Below are positions 23,566-31,534 of a DNA stretch of 32,260 nt, in pieces; the first letter of the stretch is position 1, and each line of letters opens with the position of its first letter. Below the pieces are notes generated by a model that saw only the letters and a list, made by a program, of their open reading frames with translations, searched no databases and had not been told where the DNA came from. This DNA comes from Candidatus Caenarcanum bioreactoricola. GTDB lineage: Bacteria; Cyanobacteriota; Vampirovibrionia; Caenarcaniphilales; Caenarcanaceae. The stretch is taken from the NCBI GenBank assembly GCA_001899385.1, contig MOYB01000007.1:27248-59507 (forward strand), given 5' to 3'. The translations under genes and the position numbers were made by a program.

Positions 23566-24321
23566 ATGAAGAAAAAACTTATTGCTGGGAACTGGAAGCT
23601 TAATCCAACTACAAAAACAGAAGCTATTAAACTTGCTGAAAATATAAAAAATAATACAAAAAACTTTAATTTTGAAGTAGCTCTTTGTGTACCTTCTATA
23701 TACTTAGATACTATAAATGAAATTATTAAAGATTCTCCTATTAAACTTGGTGCACAAAACTGCTATTTTGAAGAAAAGGGCGCTTTTACTGGGGAAATCT
23801 CCGCACAAATGCTTAAAGACCTTAATTGTAAATATGTAATTCTTGGACATAGTGAAAGAAGAAGTCTCTTTGCTGAAACCGATGAAATAATAAATCATAA
23901 AATAAAAATTGCAATGAAAAATACTTTGATTCCTATTTTATGTGTAGGAGAAAGCGAAGAACAAAGAAATAAAAATATTACTGATTCTATTATAGAAGCA
24001 CAACTTACAGCAGATTTAAAAGATATAAGCATAGATGGAAATAATTTAGTAATTGCTTATGAACCAATTTGGGCTATAGGTACAGGCAAAACTTGTTCTT
24101 CTGAAGAAGCAGATAGAGTATGTGGTTTAATTAGAAATAAAATCGCTCAATTATATTCAAAAGACATAGCATCTAAAATTACAATTCAATATGGAGGTAG
24201 CGTTAAATCTTCAACAATAAAAGAACAAATGAAAATGGAGAATATAGATGGTGCGTTAGTAGGTGGTGCTAGCTTAATTGCTGAAGAATTTAATTTACTT
24301 TTGCAAAATGCTAATAACTAA
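23566..24321 (+). CDS. tpiA: Triosephosphate isomerase
   Basis: It interconverts dihydroxyacetone phosphate and glyceraldehyde 3-phosphate. Catalytic elements, numbered from the upstream ATG 23554: N13 and K15 in AGNWKLN, H99 in YVILGHSERR and E170 in IAYEPIWAIGTGKT. The phosphate-binding C-terminal stretches QYGGSVK and GALVGGASL are present. I prefer ATG 23566 because the family normally begins with M-[RK]-[KR]-x-LIAGNWK. The longer form adds only MENK. The gene is monocistronic or first in a short run with the L,D-transpeptidase 34 nt downstream, away from the usual gap-pgk cluster. Confidence 0.97.
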   Translation: MKKKLIAGNWKLNPTTKTEAIKLAENIKNNTKNFNFEVALCVPSIYLDTINEIIKDSPIKLGAQNCYFEEKGAFTGEISAQMLKDLNCKYVILGHSERRSLFAETDEIINHKIKIAMKNTLIPILCVGESEEQRNKNITDSIIEAQLTADLKDISIDGNNLVIAYEPIWAIGTGKTCSSEEADRVCGLIRNKIAQLYSKDIASKITIQYGGSVKSSTIKEQMKMENIDGALVGGASLIAEEFNLLLQNANN

Positions 24322-24355
24322 ATAAATAATGCTCCTTTTGTGGAAATAATAATCT

Positions 24356-25114
24356 ATGAATATAAAAAAATTTCTTTTATTAATATTTCTATCATTTGGA
24401 GCTTTAACTTTAAATGCACAACAAAATTACTTTAAAATAGTTATTAATATACCTAGTTGTACTTTAAAATTACTTTATAATAATAATTTAATTAAAGAAT
24501 ATCCAGTAGGAGTAGGTTATTCTGCAAAATATAAAACACCTATGGGTGAATATAAAGTTTTATCAAAAATAATAGATCCTATTTGGGAACATCCTTATGA
24601 TCCGCCAGGGAAAACTCGTATTAAAAATCTTGAACAAAATCCTTTAGGTACACGATGGATAGGTTTTCATTCAGATGGTAATGGCTATTATGGAATGCAT
24701 GGGACTAATGAACCTCAATCAATAGGTAAATTTGTTTCACATGGATGCGTTAGAATGCAAAATAAAGCTATTGAAGAAATTTTTGATTTAATAGCTAATG
24801 ATACAGTTGTTAGTGTAACTTATAAAAGATATGCTTTATTTCAAAAATCAAATGAAATATTTATAAGAATATATCCTGATCCTTATAAAATTATGGATTT
24901 AGATGAAGAGGAAATTTTAAATGAAATAAAAACTACTTTTTCAATAAATTTTGAATTAAATGAAAATGAATTTTCTAAAGCAATGCAAGATAATGGTTAT
25001 TCAAAAAAGAATTATAAAATAGGAATTATAAATAATTTTTATTCAAACTTTCCTTATAGAAATAAAAATCTTTATGAATCACAGTATACAGAATTTAAAA
25101 AGTATATGAATTAA
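24356..25114 (+). CDS. Exported L,D-transpeptidase (YkuD domain)
   Basis: The protein has 252 residues. The signal peptide is residues 1-21 (FLLLIFLSFGALTLNA). The YkuD domain covers about 25-160, with the catalytic block HGTNEPQSIGKFV-SHGCVRM; nucleophile C131 and the upstream His (YGMHG) are in place. The N-terminal strands (FKIVINIPSCTLKLLY, YPVGVGY) are typical. It makes 3-3 crosslinks or attaches proteins to peptidoglycan in the periplasm. The C-terminal 90 residues are family-variable. The similarity is to ErfK/YbiS-type enzymes, but no LysM or PG-binding domain is fused. Confidence 0.94.
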   Translation: MNIKKFLLLIFLSFGALTLNAQQNYFKIVINIPSCTLKLLYNNNLIKEYPVGVGYSAKYKTPMGEYKVLSKIIDPIWEHPYDPPGKTRIKNLEQNPLGTRWIGFHSDGNGYYGMHGTNEPQSIGKFVSHGCVRMQNKAIEEIFDLIANDTVVSVTYKRYALFQKSNEIFIRIYPDPYKIMDLDEEEILNEIKTTFSINFELNENEFSKAMQDNGYSKKNYKIGIINNFYSNFPYRNKNLYESQYTEFKKYMN

Positions 25115-25133
25115 AAAATGCAAATGCATTTGA

Positions 25134-25139
25134 TATAAT
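25134..25139 (+). promoter_or_regulatory. -10 box for ugd
   Basis: TATAAT, 26 nt before ATG 25166. A short AATGCAAATGCATT near-palindrome lies just upstream (about 25117-25130). The -35 is weak. Confidence 0.4.
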
Positions 25140-25165
25140 GTTGAAATTCTTTTAAATACAAGTTA

Positions 25166-26509
25166 ATGAAAATAGGTATAATAGGAGTAGGTTATGTAGG
25201 TTTAACAACAGGTAGTTGCTTTGCAGATATGGGTAATACTGTTGTTTGTCTTGATAAAGATATAAATAAAATTAATAATCTTAAACAAGGTATTTCTCCT
25301 ATATATGAACCAAGTCTTGAAGAAATTATTCATAAAAATTTAAAAAATAAAAATTTAACTTTTACTATTAATATAAATGATTTACTTGATTCTGAAATAA
25401 TATTTATAGCAGTAGGCACCCCCCCAAATGAAGATGGTTCTGCTGATCTTCAGTACGTAAAACAAGTTGCTAAAGAATTAGGACAAGTAATAAATAAATA
25501 TTGTGTAATTGCAACAAAATCTACTGTACCTGTTGGTACTGGTGAAGCTATAAAAGAAATAATTAAACAAGAAATTAAAAAAAGAAATCTTGATTTAACC
25601 TTTGATATAGCAAGTAACCCAGAGTTCTTAAAAGAAGGCAGTGCTGTTATTGATTTTGAGAAGCCAGACAGAATAATTATAGGTTGTGAAAATGAAAGAA
25701 CTCAAAAAATAATGAATGAATTATATAGAGCATTTATCATGAGAGATAACAGAAGAATACTCTTTATGCCTATTCGTGCTGCTGAAATGACTAAATATAC
25801 CGCAAATGCAATGTTAGCAAATAGAATTTCTTTTATGAATGAAATTGCAGAAATTTGTGAAGCCTTAAAAATAAATATAAATGATATAAGAAAAGGTATT
25901 GGTACTGATGATCGTATTGGTTCTAAATTTTTATATGCAGGTGCTGGTTATGGAGGATCATGTTTTCCTAAAGACGTAAAAGCTCTTATTAATATTGCTG
26001 AGAACTTAAATATTCATGCAGAGATTTTACATTCTGTAGAAACTAGAAATAAAAAACAAAAAGAATTGTTATTTAAAAAAGTAAAAACTTATTTTAATGG
26101 AAATTTACAAAATAAAAAAATTGCTTTTTGGGGACTTTCTTTTAAACCAATGACTGATGATATAAGAGAAGCAGTGTCTCTTATTCTCACAGATCTTTTT
26201 GTAGAAGCTGGTTGTACAATTAATGCTTTTGATCCTGTTGCCTCAAATAATTTTAAAAATACTATTAATCAAGAATATTTAAAAAATAATATAGTAAATA
26301 TTTTTGAAGATAAATATGAAACTCTTAAAGATTGTGATTGCTTACTTTTAATAACTGAATGGAGTGAATTTAGGAATCCTGATTTTGAAGAGATGAAAAA
26401 ATTATTAAAAAAACCAATTATATTTGACGGTAGAAATCAATATGATGCAGAAAAATTAAAAGAATTAGATTTTATTTATGATGGAATAGCTAATTCTTTA
26501 TATAGTTAA
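25166..26509 (+). CDS. ugd: UDP-glucose 6-dehydrogenase
   Basis: The protein has 447 residues. The N-terminal Rossmann domain opens IGIIGVGYVGLTTGSCFADMG. TPPNEDGSADL and STVPVGTGEAI follow, and the catalytic Cys266 sits in GGSCFPKDV. The C-terminal UDP-binding domain contains KKIAFWGLSFKPMTDDIREA. It oxidises UDP-glucose to UDP-glucuronate for capsule, lipopolysaccharide or other surface glycans. UDP-mannose/ManNAc dehydrogenases are related but the motifs fit UGD. ATG 25166 is the only sensible start and has no Shine-Dalgarno. A C7 tract at 25419-25425 lies in the coding frame without disturbing it. Confidence 0.95.
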   Translation: MKIGIIGVGYVGLTTGSCFADMGNTVVCLDKDINKINNLKQGISPIYEPSLEEIIHKNLKNKNLTFTININDLLDSEIIFIAVGTPPNEDGSADLQYVKQVAKELGQVINKYCVIATKSTVPVGTGEAIKEIIKQEIKKRNLDLTFDIASNPEFLKEGSAVIDFEKPDRIIIGCENERTQKIMNELYRAFIMRDNRRILFMPIRAAEMTKYTANAMLANRISFMNEIAEICEALKININDIRKGIGTDDRIGSKFLYAGAGYGGSCFPKDVKALINIAENLNIHAEILHSVETRNKKQKELLFKKVKTYFNGNLQNKKIAFWGLSFKPMTDDIREAVSLILTDLFVEAGCTINAFDPVASNNFKNTINQEYLKNNIVNIFEDKYETLKDCDCLLLITEWSEFRNPDFEEMKKLLKKPIIFDGRNQYDAEKLKELDFIYDGIANSLYS

Positions 26510-26564
26510 TTTATGATAAAATATATATTGATGTTTCTCTTATAACTTTTTAAAGGGGCTTTAA

Positions 26565-27017
26565 ATGAATAAATTTAACAGATCTTATATTTTTCTTTTA
26601 TTTGTTTTTTCTTTATGTTTTAGCTTAATAAATAAAGCCCAAGATTATAATGATTATAATAGTGATGAAAGTTTTTCTGAAAATTCTACTGAAGAATATA
26701 ATTCACAACAAATTATAGAAAACATAAATATTGAAGAAATTGCAGATTGTCTTGCAAATAAAGGTGTTATTTTATATGGTAGCCCTAATTGTGGACGTAC
26801 ACAATCACAAATATCAGTTTTTGAAGGTTATTTCCCTATTGAATTTGTAAATTGCAAAAATAAAGCAAACAGATTTGAATGTAGTGAGCAAGGAGTGGGA
26901 CCTTTTCCACATTGGGTATTTCCTGATGGTAATGCTATTGGGGGGGAGATTCTTTATCCTGAAGAGCTTGCAGAAATTGCTGGATGTTATGGGAAAATCT
27001 CCGAATCTCTTCAATAG
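26565..27017 (+). CDS. Exported thioredoxin-fold protein with monothiol motif
   Basis: The protein has 150 residues. The N-terminal signal sequence (residues 1-23, SYIFLLFVFSLCFSLI) is followed by an acidic Asn/Ser/Glu spacer. The thioredoxin-like domain (about 55-142) resembles the C-terminal domain of bacterial VKOR proteins: VILYGSPNCGRTQSQ, then IEFVNCKNK, VGPFPHWVFPDG with the cis-Pro115 and YPEELAEIAG. The redox centre is C76-G-R-T79, one cysteine instead of CxxC; C97 and C106 could act as partners. A role in periplasmic disulfide chemistry is inference. Shine-Dalgarno AAAGGGG precedes ATG 26565. The 3' end overlaps the convergent gene by 83 bp. Confidence 0.82.
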   Translation: MNKFNRSYIFLLFVFSLCFSLINKAQDYNDYNSDESFSENSTEEYNSQQIIENINIEEIADCLANKGVILYGSPNCGRTQSQISVFEGYFPIEFVNCKNKANRFECSEQGVGPFPHWVFPDGNAIGGEILYPEELAEIAGCYGKISESLQ

Positions 27018-27450
27018 AACACATAAATCTAAGTCCTAAAGCATCCCAAGTAAAATGGGCGTCTGTTAAAAGATTGCCATTATCAAGCCAAAAATATAAT
27101 TTTAAATCATCTTTAGATTGAGTTTTTTCTAATATTAATTCAAAAGAAGGTTCTATTGGTTCGAATCTATAAGTTTTAGAATTAGAATTTAGAAAATTTT
27201 CAAGATCTAATGCTAATTTCAGAATTTCATTTTTTGGCTTAAAACACAAACAAAAGTTTTCAGATGAAAATTCTATTTCACGAAAAATTTCTTTTTCATT
27301 TGAGGGTAATCTGAAAATTAAATTATATTTAAGCCAATTTTTTGAAATCTCTGATGGGAAGTTAAAAATCAAAGAAGTTTCTAAGTTTTTCCAATTTCCC
27401 ACAGAAATTTCTTCATTTTTTTTACTTTGAATTGATAAAGAAATATTCAT
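26935..27450 (-). CDS. Hypothetical 171-residue protein
   Basis: I do not recognise it firmly. It is soluble, with no signal or membrane helix. It looks beta-rich: NWLKYNLIFRLP, EIEFSSENFCLCFKP, PSFELILEK and LKLYFWLDNG, ending in an amphipathic helix (IEEIRRFSHNIQQFLQAL). That profile is faintly like WapI-type immunity proteins, a guess only. ATG 27450 has no Shine-Dalgarno. The last 27 codons lie opposite the thioredoxin-like gene's 3' end (83-bp overlap), and both frames look coding there. It is divergent from rplU, with 44 nt between starts. Confidence 0.68.
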   Translation of the reverse strand: MNISLSIQSKKNEEISVGNWKNLETSLIFNFPSEISKNWLKYNLIFRLPSNEKEIFREIEFSSENFCLCFKPKNEILKLALDLENFLNSNSKTYRFEPIEPSFELILEKTQSKDDLKLYFWLDNGNLLTDAHFTWDALGLRFMCSIEEIRRFSHNIQQFLQALQDKESPPQ

Positions 27451-27494
27451 TTTATGATAAATTATTATTTACTATTAGTTTAATATAAAAAAAT

Positions 27495-27797
27495 ATGTTT
27501 GCATTTATAAAACATAGCGGTAAGCAATTTAAAGTTAGCGAAGGTGATTGCATTATAGTTGACAAAGTTGATGCTGAAGCTGGAAGTCAATTTGAAATAA
27601 ATGATATTTGTTTATTAGTTAACGATGATAATTCTATTGTAGTTAACCCAAAAACAACTATTGTTGCTGAAGTAAAAGAACATTTTAAAGGGGATAAGAT
27701 TTTAGTATTAAAATTTAGAAAGAAAAAATGTTATAGAAGAAAGAAGGGACATCGTCAGCCTTATACTAAACTTGTTATTAAGAAAATAAATATATAA
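27495..27797 (+). CDS. rplU: 50S ribosomal protein L21
   Basis: The protein has 100 residues, normal for bL21. It opens MFAFIKHSGKQFKVSEGD, and the C-terminal rRNA-binding signature KKKCYRRKKGHRQPYTKLVI is complete. A TAATAT/TATAAA stretch at 27481-27489 lies only 5-8 nt before the ATG and there is no Shine-Dalgarno, suggesting a leaderless message. rplU is nearly always followed by rpmA (L27); here metW follows by 9 nt instead, so the pair is split. Confidence 0.97.
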   Translation: MFAFIKHSGKQFKVSEGDCIIVDKVDAEAGSQFEINDICLLVNDDNSIVVNPKTTIVAEVKEHFKGDKILVLKFRKKKCYRRKKGHRQPYTKLVIKKINI

Positions 27798-27806
27798 TTT
27801 CTCTAA

Positions 27807-28388
27807 ATGAACTTTGCAGATAAAATAATCTATGATCTTATTCCTGAAAATTCAAAGGTTTTAGATTTAGGTTGTGGTGATGGTTCTTTACTTTCTAATC
27901 TTAAAAATAAAAATTGCTTAATTCAAGGTATTGAAATTAACGAAGACTTAGTTAAATCTTGTATAAAAAATGGTATTCCTGTTGTACAAGACGATATTGA
28001 TGAAGGCTTCGAAGCTTATAAAGATAAAAGTTTTGATTTTGTGATCTTAAATTATACTTTACAAGCAACATATGAACCTTTATTTGTAATGGAAAAAGCC
28101 ATTCGTGTAGGGGAAAAAGTAATTGTAAGTTTTCCTAATTTTGCACATATATCAATAAGAGCACAATTATTCTTTACTGGGAAGATGCCTAAAAACAAAG
28201 ATCTTCCTTATGAATGGTATAACACTCCCAATATTCATTTAGTGAGTATTTTAGATTTTACGAATTTTTGTAAAAATAATAATTTCCAGATTGAAAGAAA
28301 ATTTTTTTATAATGATAAAAGATTATTAGCAGATTTTTGTCCTAATCTATTTAGTCCTTATGGACTTTTTGTTATTAAAGAACAATGA
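27807..28388 (+). CDS. metW: MetW-like class I methyltransferase
   Basis: The protein has 193 residues, MetW length. The SAM-binding motif VLDLGCGDGSLL is at residues 19-30. The MetW hallmarks are the QGIEINEDLV acidic loop, VVQDDIDEGFEAY, the FDFVILNYTLQATYEP segment, and the C-terminal FPNFAHISIRAQLFFTGKMP with WYNTPNIH. MetW works with MetX in homoserine activation for methionine synthesis, but metX is not adjacent here. It lies 9 nt after rplU and overlaps the glycosyltransferase start by four bases (ATGA), so the three genes form one transcription unit. Confidence 0.92.
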   Translation: MNFADKIIYDLIPENSKVLDLGCGDGSLLSNLKNKNCLIQGIEINEDLVKSCIKNGIPVVQDDIDEGFEAYKDKSFDFVILNYTLQATYEPLFVMEKAIRVGEKVIVSFPNFAHISIRAQLFFTGKMPKNKDLPYEWYNTPNIHLVSILDFTNFCKNNNFQIERKFFYNDKRLLADFCPNLFSPYGLFVIKEQ

Positions 28389-29434
28389 AAATTCTTTTAA
28401 TATCTTTTGATTTTAATTGGGGAGGAGTACAAGAATATTTTGTTTCTTTAACACAAGGATTATTAAAACAAAGTAATATAGAAGTAATTCATCTTGTTAA
28501 AGAAAAATCTTTCTCTTCTAAACGTTTCCTAGAAATATTTGAAAATTATAAAAATTATAAATTAAAAACTTTTTCTTTTTTTTCTCTAAAAGATTTTATA
28601 AATTTATTTTTTCTCTTAAAACAAGTTGATATAATCCATATAAATAGAGAACATGAATTATGGTTAGCTTTTTTATGTCGCATAATAAAAGTAAAAGCAA
28701 AAATAATATTTTCGCAACATATAAAGCCTAATAAAAAACGCTTCTGTTTAAATTTTTGCGATAAAATAACTGTAAATTCAAATTATATAAGGAAGTGTTT
28801 TGAAGTACTTTATAATAAAAAATATATAAATAAAATCTCTCTTTTATATCCTTCTATTTCAAATTTACCAAAATTAAAAGAGGCTCCCTATAAAATAAAT
28901 GGCTTTCCTTCCATGCTTATGAGTGGTGCTTATTGGAAGAATCAAGAAAAGTTATTATATGTCTTAAAAAGAATTCTAAAAGAAAAATCACAAGCAAAGC
29001 TTTATTATATAGGTCCTAGCCAAGATCAAAAATTATTAAGTAAATTAAAAGAAAAAATTAAAACTTTAAAACTTGAAAATAATGTTGAAATATTAGACCC
29101 TCTACCAAGAGAACAAGCTCTATCTTTAATAAATATAATAGATTTCTATGTTTATTCTTTTACAGAAGAACCCTTTGGTATATCTATTCTTGAAGCATGC
29201 TTATTAAATAAAACTATAATTGCTTTTAAAGGTGGTGGAATCAATGAAATTCTAGAAAATTATAATAAATCTTATCTTATAAAAGCTTTTAATTATGATG
29301 AGTTTGCACAAACATTAATTAAAATATATAACAATCAAGAATATAAAAAAATGGCTAATCTAGAGCTCCTCAAAGAAAAATTCTCATTTGAAAAAATGCT
29401 AGAAAGCCATTTAACTTTATATTCTTTTATTTAG
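28385..29434 (+). CDS. GT4-family glycosyltransferase
   Basis: The protein has 349 residues with a GT-B fold. The N-terminal half starts KILLISFDFNWGGVQEYFVS (the Gly-rich acceptor-site loop) and contains IIHINREHELWLAF. The C-terminal half has the donor-binding block YIGPSQDQ, then FYVYSFTEEPFGISILEA (the E-x7-E motif) and GGGINEILE. It transfers a sugar from a nucleotide donor; donor and acceptor cannot be told. The start overlaps metW by four bases. It may serve the same surface glycans as ugd. The 3' end overlaps the convergent malic enzyme by eight bases. Confidence 0.9.
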   Translation: MKILLISFDFNWGGVQEYFVSLTQGLLKQSNIEVIHLVKEKSFSSKRFLEIFENYKNYKLKTFSFFSLKDFINLFFLLKQVDIIHINREHELWLAFLCRIIKVKAKIIFSQHIKPNKKRFCLNFCDKITVNSNYIRKCFEVLYNKKYINKISLLYPSISNLPKLKEAPYKINGFPSMLMSGAYWKNQEKLLYVLKRILKEKSQAKLYYIGPSQDQKLLSKLKEKIKTLKLENNVEILDPLPREQALSLINIIDFYVYSFTEEPFGISILEACLLNKTIIAFKGGGINEILENYNKSYLIKAFNYDEFAQTLIKIYNNQEYKKMANLELLKEKFSFEKMLESHLTLYSFI

Positions 29435-30605
29435 AAGCTTTTAAAAGTGCAACTTCTTTTTTTACTGCTTCAGCAACCGCAGGTGCAACCCGAGGATCTA
29501 AAGCATCTGGTATTATTGTTCCTCTACTTAATTCTTCTTCTGAAACAAGTGAAGCTATTGCTTTAGCAGCAGAAAGTTTCATTTCTTCAGTTACAATCTC
29601 TGCTTTACTATCAAGTAATCCTCTAAATAAACCAGGGAAGCATAAAACATTATTTATTTGATTAGGGAAATCTGAACGCCCTGTTGCAACTACTGCTGCA
29701 TATTTTTTTGCACCAATAGGATCTACTTCAGGAGTTGGATTTGACATTGCAAAAATAATAGGATCTTTTGCCATAATACTAAGATCTTCAACTTCAAGAA
29801 GATTAGGTCCAGATAAACCAATAAAGACATCTGCGCCCTTTAAAATTTCTTTTAAATTACCTTTTTCTTTATTTGGATTAGATATTTTTGCAATTTCTTC
29901 TTTGGAAGAATTCATATGCTCTGTTCTGCCTTGATAAATTGCTCCATTTCTATCACATAATATTATGTTTTTTGCACCAGCACTCATAAAAATTTTGCTA
30001 ACTGCTACTGCTGCTGCACCTGCCCCAGATACTACTATTTTTAAATCTTTAATATTTCTAGAAGTAATTTTAAGAGCATTATAAAGTGCTGCCAAAGCAA
30101 CTACTGCTGTACCATGTTGATCATCATGGAATACAGGGATTTTCATTTCTCTTTTAAGTCTTTCTTCTATTTCAAAACATCTAGGAGCACTTATATCTTC
30201 GAGATTTATGCCACCAAATGTAGGTTCTAATGCTTTTGCAATAAACACTATTTCATCAATTGTTTTTGCGTTTATACAAATAGGAAAAGCATCTACATTT
30301 GCTAAATTTTTAAACAACATTGCTTTACCTTCCATAACAGGCATTGCTGCTTCGGGACCAAGATCGCCTAATCCTAAAATAGCACTTCCATCAGAAAGTA
30401 CAGCCACAGTATTTTTTTTGATAGTTAATTCTTTTGCTTTAGAGGGATCTCTAGCAATTTCTTCACAAATTTTTGCAACCCAAGGAGTATATACAACAGC
30501 TAAATCCCTTTTGTTTTTAACTTTTATTTTACTTGTAGTTTCTATTTTTCCGCCTTTATGGCATTCAATAACTTCTTCTAAAGTAATCGGTTTTTGTTCA
30601 GACAT
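29427..30605 (-). CDS. Malic enzyme (short bacterial form)
   Basis: The protein has 392 residues. It decarboxylates malate to pyruvate with reduction of NAD(P)+. N-terminal pieces: VVYTPWVAKICEEI, VAVLSDGSAILGLGDLGPEA and PVMEGKAMLFKNLANVDAFP with the catalytic Lys region. FHDDQHGTAVV holds the metal-binding Asp pair. The Rossmann motif is VVSGAGAAAVAVSKIF, and FAMSNPTPEV follows. It matches the SfcA/YtsJ-type enzyme of about 390 residues without the phosphotransacetylase tail of MaeB. Cofactor preference is unclear. ATG 30605 has GGGAG upstream. Confidence 0.95.
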   Translation of the reverse strand: MSEQKPITLEEVIECHKGGKIETTSKIKVKNKRDLAVVYTPWVAKICEEIARDPSKAKELTIKKNTVAVLSDGSAILGLGDLGPEAAMPVMEGKAMLFKNLANVDAFPICINAKTIDEIVFIAKALEPTFGGINLEDISAPRCFEIEERLKREMKIPVFHDDQHGTAVVALAALYNALKITSRNIKDLKIVVSGAGAAAVAVSKIFMSAGAKNIILCDRNGAIYQGRTEHMNSSKEEIAKISNPNKEKGNLKEILKGADVFIGLSGPNLLEVEDLSIMAKDPIIFAMSNPTPEVDPIGAKKYAAVVATGRSDFPNQINNVLCFPGLFRGLLDSKAEIVTEEMKLSAAKAIASLVSEEELSRGTIIPDALDPRVAPAVAEAVKKEVALLKASK

Positions 30606-30685
30606 ATCAAACTCCCGCTTAGTAAGGACAATCTAAATTTTAGCACTATTTAATTTTCTTTAGTATTAAAAACAATTAATGTAAA

Positions 30686-30736
30686 ATGTTTAAAAATCTA
30701 GAAATTTGGGAATTAAAACTTTGGCAACTCAATTAA
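30686..30736 (+). pseudogene. Possible remnant of an S23-type four-helix-bundle gene
   Basis: A 16-codon frame reads MFKNLEIWELKLWQLN, then stops. The pattern FKNLEIW is how 23S-rRNA-intervening-sequence (S23/four-helix-bundle) proteins begin, but nothing resembling the remainder follows in any frame. It could be a decayed fragment or coincidence. There is no Shine-Dalgarno. Confidence 0.2.
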
Positions 30737-30757
30737 TTCTAAAAAATGACAGTTCTT

Positions 30758-30790
30758 TCTCTCTTTAAGCCAAAAAGAGAGATTTTTTTT
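30758..30790 (+). terminator. Rho-independent terminator, plus-strand orientation
   Basis: The 9-bp stem TCTCTCTTT/AAAGAGAGA with loop AAGCCAA is followed by T8 (30783-30790). The T-run is on the plus strand, although both flanking genes (malic enzyme and elbB) are on the minus strand. On the minus strand only a delayed T6 follows. It therefore implies a short plus-strand transcript in this 183-nt gap, or an imperfect bidirectional terminator for elbB. Confidence 0.6.
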
Positions 30791-31466
30791 ATAAAAAATT
30801 ATAAATTGCCTGAAGAGTTTTGTCTATACCTTCTGCAACTTCTGATATTTTTTTAGCATTCATATAAGCAGGTGTAGATATTATTTTATTTTTATGATCA
30901 ATAATACAATCATTAGCAGCACAGGCTTCAACTATACATCCTAGATCTCTAAATTTATCTACACAAGGATCATTAATATCGCCTGCTGTTATTATTACTT
31001 TTGTTTTAGAAGATTTACCTAGTACTAATGCGGCTAAAGCAGGAGATATGCAAATAAAACCAATAGGCTTGGTTTTTGCATGAAAACTTTCTATAAGAGT
31101 TTTAATTTCAGGTTGAACTCTTGCATTAACACCTTTTTGTGCAAAATCACAAAGATTAAAAGCCAAGCCTATTCCACCTGGAAAAACTAAAGCATCAAAT
31201 TCTTCAACAAGGATTTCTGCATTTGCAAGATTTAATTCTTTTATATTACTTCTAGCGATTCTTGCAGATTCTACAAATTGATTTCTTATTTCTCCACAAG
31301 GTTTCTTATCTATAAAATTCATTACTCTTGATTGCTGTGAATTAATAGCAAAACACTGATAAGACATATTTAATTTATCAATAGAAAGAAGCGTAAGAAC
31401 TGCTTCATGTATCTCGCTTCCATCTAAGCTTCCACATCCACATAATATTACTGCTATTTTTTTCAT
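30789..31466 (-). CDS. elbB: ElbB-family glyoxalase/isoprenoid biosynthesis-associated protein
   Basis: The protein has 225 residues, belonging to the DJ-1/class I glutamine amidotransferase-like superfamily. It opens KKIAVILCGCGSLDGSEIHE, the ElbB signature, followed by ESARIARSNIKEL, DALVFPGGIGLAFNLCDFA and KPIGFICISPALAALVLG, with the nucleophile-elbow-type Cys. E. coli ElbB was named for enhancing lycopene synthesis and has weak glyoxalase activity; its real role is unsettled. ATG 31466 lacks a Shine-Dalgarno. The stop overlaps the T-run of the plus-strand terminator. Confidence 0.94.
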   Translation of the reverse strand: MKKIAVILCGCGSLDGSEIHEAVLTLLSIDKLNMSYQCFAINSQQSRVMNFIDKKPCGEIRNQFVESARIARSNIKELNLANAEILVEEFDALVFPGGIGLAFNLCDFAQKGVNARVQPEIKTLIESFHAKTKPIGFICISPALAALVLGKSSKTKVIITAGDINDPCVDKFRDLGCIVEACAANDCIIDHKNKIISTPAYMNAKKISEVAEGIDKTLQAIYNFL

Positions 31467-31534
31467 AATAAAATAAATCTTTAATAATAAGAAAATATTA
31501 ACATATCAAAGTCTTATTTTAATAAAATTTTAAT

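Noticed and set aside
27150..27180. GGTTCGAATCT as a tRNA T-arm
   Set aside because: No acceptor, D or anticodon arms can be placed; it is within a plausible minus-strand coding frame.
30208..30636. 142-codon plus-strand frame opposite malic enzyme
   Set aside because: Entirely antisense to conserved malic enzyme motifs.
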